Positions 7,333 through 11,205 of a DNA stretch of 11,205 nt are shown here, piece by piece. The notes beneath the pieces are model-generated. The model was not told the origin of the DNA and ran no database searches. It was given only the letters and a program-made list of their open reading frames with translations. Numbering within the stretch: the first letter of the stretch is position 1; each line of letters opens with the position of its first letter. The translations under genes and the position numbers were made by a program. Origin of the DNA: Opitutia bacterium (GTDB lineage Bacteria; Verrucomicrobiota; Verrucomicrobiia; Opitutales; UBA953); contig JAJPZB010000019.1 of the NCBI GenBank assembly GCA_021204635.1, positions 1 to 11,205 of the forward strand, written 5' to 3'.

Positions 7333-8240
7333 ACGCGGCAGGCGCAGAGCTTTTTGAGCAGGAGGTAAAGCGTCTCCAAGTGCGGCATCGCGACGCCGCG
7401 CACCGTCCCGCGACGAAGCGGTTCGCCCCAGATGGCTTCGACTTCCACGGGCTTCCCCGCGCGAAAATCCAAGAGGCTCGACGGCAGATATGCGCCTATC
7501 CGCCGCGTGACATCGAATTGCTTCGCGAGGTGCGAATCCGGAATTTCAATGCCGCAGGCGCGGGCGCCGGCTTGCAATTCTTCCATCAGAATTTGCGAGA
7601 GTTTTACGAGCTCCGGCGACGCCATGAGCTGCGCGCAATCGATGTTGCCGCCTGCGATTGCGAGGCCGTTGAACGGAACATTCCAGCAGAGTTTTTTCCA
7701 AAGCGTCTCCGCGAGCGAGCTCTGGACCTCGGTGCGAAAACCCGCCGCGCGAAAAATTTCCGCGAGAACGCGCGTGCGCTCGCGCGGCGCGCCCTCGCCT
7801 TCCGCAATCCACAGAAGCGTCTTGCCGAGATTGCAAATCACGCCTGGCGCAGTGCGGTTTATCGTAACGTAGCAAAGGCCGCCGAGAACGTTTTCGGAGC
7901 CAAAAAGCGCGCCGAGCGCCTCGACGTTCCCGAGGCCGTTTTGCAAGGTCAGAATCTGCGTTCCCGCGCCGACGAGAGGCGGCAGGAGCACAGTAAACTG
8001 CGAGTTCGCCGTAGTTTTCAGCGCCACGACAACGAGGTCGCAGCGCCCGATTTCCTGCGGTGTTTTGTGCGCGTGAACGCGGACGCGCGAGACCTCGCCA
8101 CAGTCGTGGAGCTCGAACCCGCGCTCTTTCACGATTTCGTAGTCGCTGCGCAAGAGGAAATGGACGTCGTTCCCGCTCTGCGCGAGCTTTATTCCGTGAT
8201 ACGCGCCAACGGCGCCTGCCCCGACAATCGCAATTTTCAT
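7329..8240 (-). CDS. panE: Ketopantoate reductase (PanE/ApbA) family protein
   Basis: A 303-aa cytoplasmic oxidoreductase. PanE reduces 2-dehydropantoate to pantoate with NADPH, the second step toward pantothenate and CoA. The N-terminal Rossmann domain starts with GAGAVG at 7-12. It continues with VALKT (Lys75) and LQNGLGN (100-105). The helical C-domain carries KKLCWNVPFN, with the catalytic Lys183 and Asn187 and Asn191 (E. coli Lys176, Asn180, Asn184). It then has SSLLDFRAGKPVEVEAI, where Ser254 and Glu266 match E. coli Ser244 and Glu256. All key residues are present, so activity is likely. However, family members often act on other 2-keto acids, and no other pantothenate gene is near. A GAGG lies about 8 bases before ATG 8240, the one reasonable Shine-Dalgarno sequence in the window. 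It begins 6 bases after the previous stop and overlaps GH89 by 4 bases. Confidence 0.9.
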   Translation of the reverse strand: MKIAIVGAGAVGAYHGIKLAQSGNDVHFLLRSDYEIVKERGFELHDCGEVSRVRVHAHKTPQEIGRCDLVVVALKTTANSQFTVLLPPLVGAGTQILTLQNGLGNVEALGALFGSENVLGGLCYVTINRTAPGVICNLGKTLLWIAEGEGAPRERTRVLAEIFRAAGFRTEVQSSLAETLWKKLCWNVPFNGLAIAGGNIDCAQLMASPELVKLSQILMEELQAGARACGIEIPDSHLAKQFDVTRRIGAYLPSSLLDFRAGKPVEVEAIWGEPLRRGTVRGVAMPHLETLYLLLKKLCACRV

Positions 8241-8246
8241 GATGCC

Positions 8247-9251
8247 TCAGCCTCGTTTGAACAAAACCTTGCCGTTGCGCCCGCCCTCCAAGGCTCGCCC
8301 GATTGCGGCTTTGTATTCGGAAAGTGGATACACGGCGTCAACCGCCATTTTCAATTGCCCGCTTCGCATGAGGGCGAAAATTTCTTCCGCGAGCTCTTTG
8401 CGCTGCGCCGGCGTCGCCGAGCGATTCCAGCGATCCATCCAAAATCCGCGCAGGCGCAGATCGTTGAAAATCAAGTCACGGGTCGGGAAGCGAATTAGGT
8501 CGCCGACCATGCCGCCAAACGTGACGACCGTGCCTGCGAAACCGACCATGCGCGTCAACCGCGAGACCGATTCTCCGCCGATCGAATTTAGCGCGAGCTT
8601 CGGCAAATTTGCTTTTTCGCCGACGATTTCCGCGACTTTTTTTATCGAATCTTTTTCCTCGGGCAAAACGGCGTCGGCGCCGAGCGATTTCAAAATCGGC
8701 TCCCATTTTTCGACATTGCGAACGAGCGAAATTGACCGCAACCCAAGTGCGTGTGCGATTTGCACGAGCGCCTGACCGAGCGCGGAACTGCCGGCGTTTT
8801 GGACGACCCAGTCGCCGCTTTTCAGCTCTGTAAAATCGTGCAAAATGCGCCAAACCGTCATCGGGTTGATGAACGCCATCGCCGCCTGCTCTGCGGGAAC
8901 GTCGGCGGGGACGCGCTCCGCCAAATCCGCGCGGATATTGATTTTCTCGCGCCACACGCCGGCGTCTTCCGGCATGCGCACGCGGTCGCCGAGCGAGAAA
9001 TTTTTCACCGCCGCGCCGACGGCGACAACGCGCCCGACGCCCTCGCGGCCGCCAACTGCGGGAAGCTCGCGCAGGCGCCCGTAGGTGCCGCCGATCATGC
9101 CCATGTCGGACGGGTGGACGACTGCCGCCTCCAACTCCACGCCGATTTCGTTTTCCGCCGGAGCGGGAACGGAAATTTTTTCTATTGACAAGACGTCGAG
9201 CGGCTTGCCGGTTTGCCTGTAAACAATTGCGCGAGCGGTTTCGTTTTCCAT
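8247..9251 (-). CDS. MECR/Etr1-type 2-enoyl thioester reductase (MDR superfamily)
   Basis: A 334-aa NADPH-dependent zinc-free medium-chain dehydrogenase/reductase. Its sequence follows mitochondrial 2-enoyl thioester reductase (MECR/Etr1), which saturates trans-2-enoyl-ACP or -CoA in fatty acid synthesis. Diagnostic stretches are HPSDMGMIGGTYGRL with the catalytic tyrosine position Tyr57 (human Tyr94), ELPAVGGREGVG (62-73), INPMTVWRILHDF (128-140), QNAGSSALGQ (151-160, nucleotide binding), VTFGGM (243-248) and LRGFWMDRW (267-275). No structural-zinc cysteines are seen. The ATG at 9251 is preferred to an in-frame TTG at 9269 because MENETARAIVYRQTG aligns with the usual family start. Neither has a Shine-Dalgarno sequence. 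It is the first gene of the operon leading to the PanE-like and GH89 genes and is divergent from the sulfatase. A general quinone reductase is the alternative, but the MECR signatures make that less likely. Confidence 0.9.
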   Translation of the reverse strand: MENETARAIVYRQTGKPLDVLSIEKISVPAPAENEIGVELEAAVVHPSDMGMIGGTYGRLRELPAVGGREGVGRVVAVGAAVKNFSLGDRVRMPEDAGVWREKINIRADLAERVPADVPAEQAAMAFINPMTVWRILHDFTELKSGDWVVQNAGSSALGQALVQIAHALGLRSISLVRNVEKWEPILKSLGADAVLPEEKDSIKKVAEIVGEKANLPKLALNSIGGESVSRLTRMVGFAGTVVTFGGMVGDLIRFPTRDLIFNDLRLRGFWMDRWNRSATPAQRKELAEEIFALMRSGQLKMAVDAVYPLSEYKAAIGRALEGGRNGKVLFKRG

Positions 9252-9385
9252 TGCCGAGAGATAAAACAACGCGAGCCGCGCGAAATCAACGCTCTAAAAC
9301 TCCGGCGCGAAATTCTGCGGAATGGCGCAAAAAAAGCTTTACATTGTTGAGTTTTGCGAAAAGTTCCGCGACAATCGGCAGATCT
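9252..9385. promoter_or_regulatory. Divergent promoter region between the reductase-GH89 operon and the sulfatase
   Basis: These 134 bases separate two divergent start codons and must hold both promoters. Rightward, TTGAGT (9347-9352), 17 bases, then GACAAT (9370-9375) is the best sigma-70-like pair and would give a transcript starting only a few bases before ATG 9386. Leftward, TTGATT, 17 bases, TTTTAT ends about 9 bases before ATG 9251. Each hexamer matches only four of six consensus positions, so both calls are weak. If right, both mRNAs would be nearly leaderless. A seven-A tract with AAAGCTTT (about 9329-9340) may bend the DNA. No intergenic repeat unit of the family found elsewhere in the window lies here. 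No operator is recognised. Confidence 0.4.
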
Positions 9386-10912
9386 ATGAACCGCACATTC
9401 CTCGCCGCGTCGCTCGCCGCTGTTCCGGCAGCATTTTTGTATTCCGCCGCCCCCGCTTTTTCCGCAGAGAAACCAAACGTGATTCTCATTGTCGCCGACG
9501 ACCTCGGCTACGGCGACATCTCCGCTTACGGCGGGAAAATTCGCACGCCGAACATTGACCGCATCGCGAAAAACGGAGTGCGCTTCACGCGCGGTTATGC
9601 GGCGTCGGCAACGAGCACGCCGAGCCGCTACGGGATACTTACGGGTGTGTATCCGTGGCGCGGAAATGTCGCGATTTTGCCCGGCGATTCCCCGCTCATT
9701 ATCCCGACAGACCGCCCGACGATAGCGACGATGTTCCGCGATTGCGGATATCGAACCTGCGCGATTGGGAAATGGCACCTCGGCCTCGGAAAGGGCAATT
9801 CCGATTGGAACAAACCTATTGCCCCCGGACCGAGCGAAATCGGCTTCGATTATTCATTCATCATGGCGGCGACAAACGACCGCGTGCCGTGCGTGTATTT
9901 CTCGAATGGAAACGTTGTAGGGCTCGATCCGGCTGACCCCATCAGCGTGAATTACAACAAAAATTTCCCGGGCGAGCCGACCGGCAAAAGCAACCCCGAA
10001 TTGCTGAAAATGCACCCGTCGCCAAACCACGGACACGATGGCACAATCGTCAACGGCATTTCGCGAATCGGCTTTATGAAAGGTGGAAAAGCCGCGCTCT
10101 GGGTTGACGAAGAAATGGCAAACGTGCTCTCGGGCAAAGCATTGGGATTTATTCGCAAAAATAAAAAGCGCCCGTTTTTCATGTATTACGCACTGCACCA
10201 ACCGCACGTGCCGCGCGTGCCAAACCCCAAATTTGCTGGGAAATCGGGTCTCGGGCCTCGAGGCGACGTCATTCTCGAAGCCGACGCGCAGGTGGGCGAA
10301 TTGTTGGATTTGCTCGAAGCAGAAAAGCTTGACAAGAACACGCTCATCGTTTTCACGAGCGACAACGGCCCCGTTCTCGACGACGGGTATGCCGACGACG
10401 CCGTCAGGCTCGCGAAGGAGAAGAATTACTCGCCGACCGGCGGGCTTCGTGGCGGAAAATACAGCCTGTATGAGGGCGGGACGCGCGTGCCGTTTATCGT
10501 AAGCTGGCAGGGGAAAGTTGCCCCGGGAGTGTCAAATGTGCCGGTCGCGCAATTGGATTTCTTCGCGAGTTTTGCCGAACTCATCGGCGGGAAAGTTCCC
10601 GAGGGGCTCGATTCGCAAAACCACTTGGACGTTTTCTTCGGCGCCAAAAAACAGGGGCGCGAGAATTTCGTCATCGAGGCTCAGGGAAGTCTCGCATACC
10701 GCGAGGGCGACTACGTTTATATTCCCGCCCACCCGAAAAAATCTCCGGTGGCGTGGGCAACCGGCATTGAAACCGGCAACGCAAAGGAAGACGCCCTTTA
10801 CAAAATCTCCGATATTCACACCCCACAAAAAGAAAATATCGCAGGGAAAAATCCCAAAATCGTGCAAAAAATGAAAGCCGCCATGCTCGAGGCAACAGGC
10901 GGCAGGATCTGA
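9386..10912 (+). CDS. Secreted S1-family sulfatase, Ser type
   Basis: A 508-aa exported sulfatase that hydrolyses a sulfate ester with a formylglycine residue. ATG 9386 is chosen because it gives a clean signal peptide (hydrophobic 5-22, cleavage near residues 24-27); an upstream in-frame start at 9185 would lie inside the divergent gene. Metal ligands Asp38-Asp39 are in VADDLGYGD. The maturation motif STPSR (77-81), followed by YGILTG, has Ser77 instead of Cys, so activation needs an anaerobic radical-SAM maturase encoded elsewhere. IGKWHLG (Lys129, His131), ALHQPH (His271), TSDNG (Asp326, Asn327) and GGLRGGKYSLYEGG complete the active site. Length is normal. The divergent GH89 gene suggests desulfation of alpha-GlcNAc-containing glycans, but the sulfate position attacked cannot be told. 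There is no Shine-Dalgarno sequence. The repeat element starts about 40 bases after the stop. Confidence 0.95.
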   Translation: MNRTFLAASLAAVPAAFLYSAAPAFSAEKPNVILIVADDLGYGDISAYGGKIRTPNIDRIAKNGVRFTRGYAASATSTPSRYGILTGVYPWRGNVAILPGDSPLIIPTDRPTIATMFRDCGYRTCAIGKWHLGLGKGNSDWNKPIAPGPSEIGFDYSFIMAATNDRVPCVYFSNGNVVGLDPADPISVNYNKNFPGEPTGKSNPELLKMHPSPNHGHDGTIVNGISRIGFMKGGKAALWVDEEMANVLSGKALGFIRKNKKRPFFMYYALHQPHVPRVPNPKFAGKSGLGPRGDVILEADAQVGELLDLLEAEKLDKNTLIVFTSDNGPVLDDGYADDAVRLAKEKNYSPTGGLRGGKYSLYEGGTRVPFIVSWQGKVAPGVSNVPVAQLDFFASFAELIGGKVPEGLDSQNHLDVFFGAKKQGRENFVIEAQGSLAYREGDYVYIPAHPKKSPVAWATGIETGNAKEDALYKISDIHTPQKENIAGKNPKIVQKMKAAMLEATGGRI

Positions 10913-11103
10913 GCCACGCACTGCCCGAGGCTCGCAACTACCTGCCGCAACGGTGGCGGGTCTGGGGTCTGTGGTGGGAGCCGCGTTAGTGGCGAAATTT
11001 GGGTTTAGTGGTAAGACTTTGGGTTGGTGGTGGAGATTGGGTTGGTGGTGGAGAGCGGAGTCAGGCGACGTTCAACGGACACCCTCACCACTAACGTGGA
11101 CCC

Positions 11104-11124
11104 CTCCCGCTAACTTAGCGGGAG
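11104..11124. other. 8-bp perfect hairpin inside the composite repeat
   Basis: CTCCCGCT (11104-11111) pairs with AGCGGGAG (11117-11124) around AACTT; as DNA the arms extend to 10 bases around a single C. A second small hairpin, GCGCAT/ATGCGC, follows at 11129-11142. Neither is followed by a T-run, so they are not classical terminators. Both sit between the G-rich and C-rich arms, as does the 7-bp hairpin at 3467-3485. Confidence 0.7.
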
Positions 11125-11150
11125 AGTTGCGCATAAATGCGCGATGTTGC

Positions 11151-11205
11151 CACCACTAAGCCAAGATCTCACCACTAAGCCAAGATCTCACCACTAAGCC
11201 AAGAT
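11151..11205. repeat. Perfect 19-bp tandem repeat CACCACTAAGCCAAGATCT, at least 2.9 copies
   Basis: Copies lie at 11151-11169, 11170-11188 and 11189-11205, the last cut after 17 bases by the window end. There are no mismatches, unlike the degenerate units elsewhere in the window, which points to recent duplication or conversion. Each unit carries AGATCT, and in one + frame the stop TAA. GATGTTGCC (11143-11151) stands directly before the first unit. The copy number beyond the edge is unknown. Confidence 0.9.

Larger units (their letters stand above)
10951..11205. repeat. Composite inverted repeat element behind the sulfatase, running off the window
   Basis: The G arm (about 10951-11055) contains GTTAGTGG (10985-10992), GGGTTTAGTGGT near 11001, and two perfect 18-bp units TTGGGTTGGTGGTGGAGA at 11019-11036 and 11037-11054. 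The C arm contains CACCACTAACG near 11086 and the 19-bp tandem from 11151. CGTTAGTGG at 10984-10992 pairs perfectly with CCACTAACG at 11088-11096. The centre holds two hairpins (11104-11124 and 11129-11142). The G-then-C order and central hairpin match the element at 3389-3550, although the centres differ in sequence. It begins about 38 bases after the sulfatase stop. A small ORF across it (10953-11159) merely translates the repeats as GWWWR-type repeats and is not a gene. Confidence 0.85.

Noticed and set aside
7257..8498. 413-codon + strand ORF, with similar ones at 6277-7368 and 4795-5751.
   Set aside because: These lie antisense to well-recognised MDR, PanE and GH89 genes and have Arg/His/Cys-rich, motif-free translations.
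10953..11159. 68-codon ORF after the sulfatase with repeated GWWWR.
   Set aside because: It is only a translation of the GGTTGGTGGTGG repeat units and has no independent coding sign.
11104..11160. CRISPR array or integron attC site, because of repeated units and short palindromes.
   Set aside because: The 19-bp units are directly adjacent without unique spacers, and the CGTTAGTGG/CCACTAACG pair does not fit the attC GTTRRRY/RYYYAAC cores. No cas or integrase gene is present.

Overview
The window looks like a chromosomal segment of a free-living or gut/host-associated heterotroph. My best guess is the PVC group (Verrucomicrobiota or Lentisphaerota-like). The basis is indirect: a moderately GC-rich genome, almost no Shine-Dalgarno signals, a secreted Ser-type S1 sulfatase next to a GH89 glycosidase, and an orphan tetratricopeptide-like envelope protein. 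No rRNA, tRNA, CRISPR, transposase or phage gene was found. All ranks are inference; no marker gene is present.

Layout. (1) Positions 1-161: a C-rich degenerate repeat array, then a short leader. (2) 162-3357 (+): three uncharacterised genes, closely spaced and probably one operon: a small membrane-anchored protein, a 721-aa secreted Q-rich/coiled-coil/TPR-like protein, and a two-TM protein with a PH-like cytoplasmic tail. (3) 3358-3627: a composite inverted repeat. (4) 3628-4584 (+): a membrane-anchored glycerophosphodiester phosphodiesterase-like protein whose last codons run into the next repeat array. (5) 4537-4683: the repeat array separating convergent genes. (6) 9251-4684 (-): a tight operon of an MECR/Etr1-type 2-enoyl thioester reductase, a ketopantoate reductase (PanE/ApbA) family protein and a secreted GH89 alpha-N-acetylglucosaminidase. 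(7) 9252-9385: divergent promoter region. (8) 9386-10912 (+): a secreted sulfatase of the Ser type. (9) 10951-11205: a second composite repeat element that continues past the window edge.

How it works together. The secreted GH89 enzyme and the divergently transcribed sulfatase form a plausible pair for breaking down sulfated, alpha-GlcNAc-containing host glycans such as heparan sulfate or alpha-GlcNAc-capped mucin. The two cytoplasmic reductases ahead of GH89 do not obviously belong to that job and may simply share the promoter.

The most unusual signal is not a protein. It is a family of intergenic arrays built on the core CACCACYAASCC (complement GGSTTRGTGGTG). They occur at four places, sit at gene 3' ends wherever both sides are visible, are absent from the divergent promoter, and are arranged G-rich arm then C-rich arm so that they can fold into long hairpins or G-quadruplexes. 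One array has been read into the C-terminus of the phosphodiesterase.
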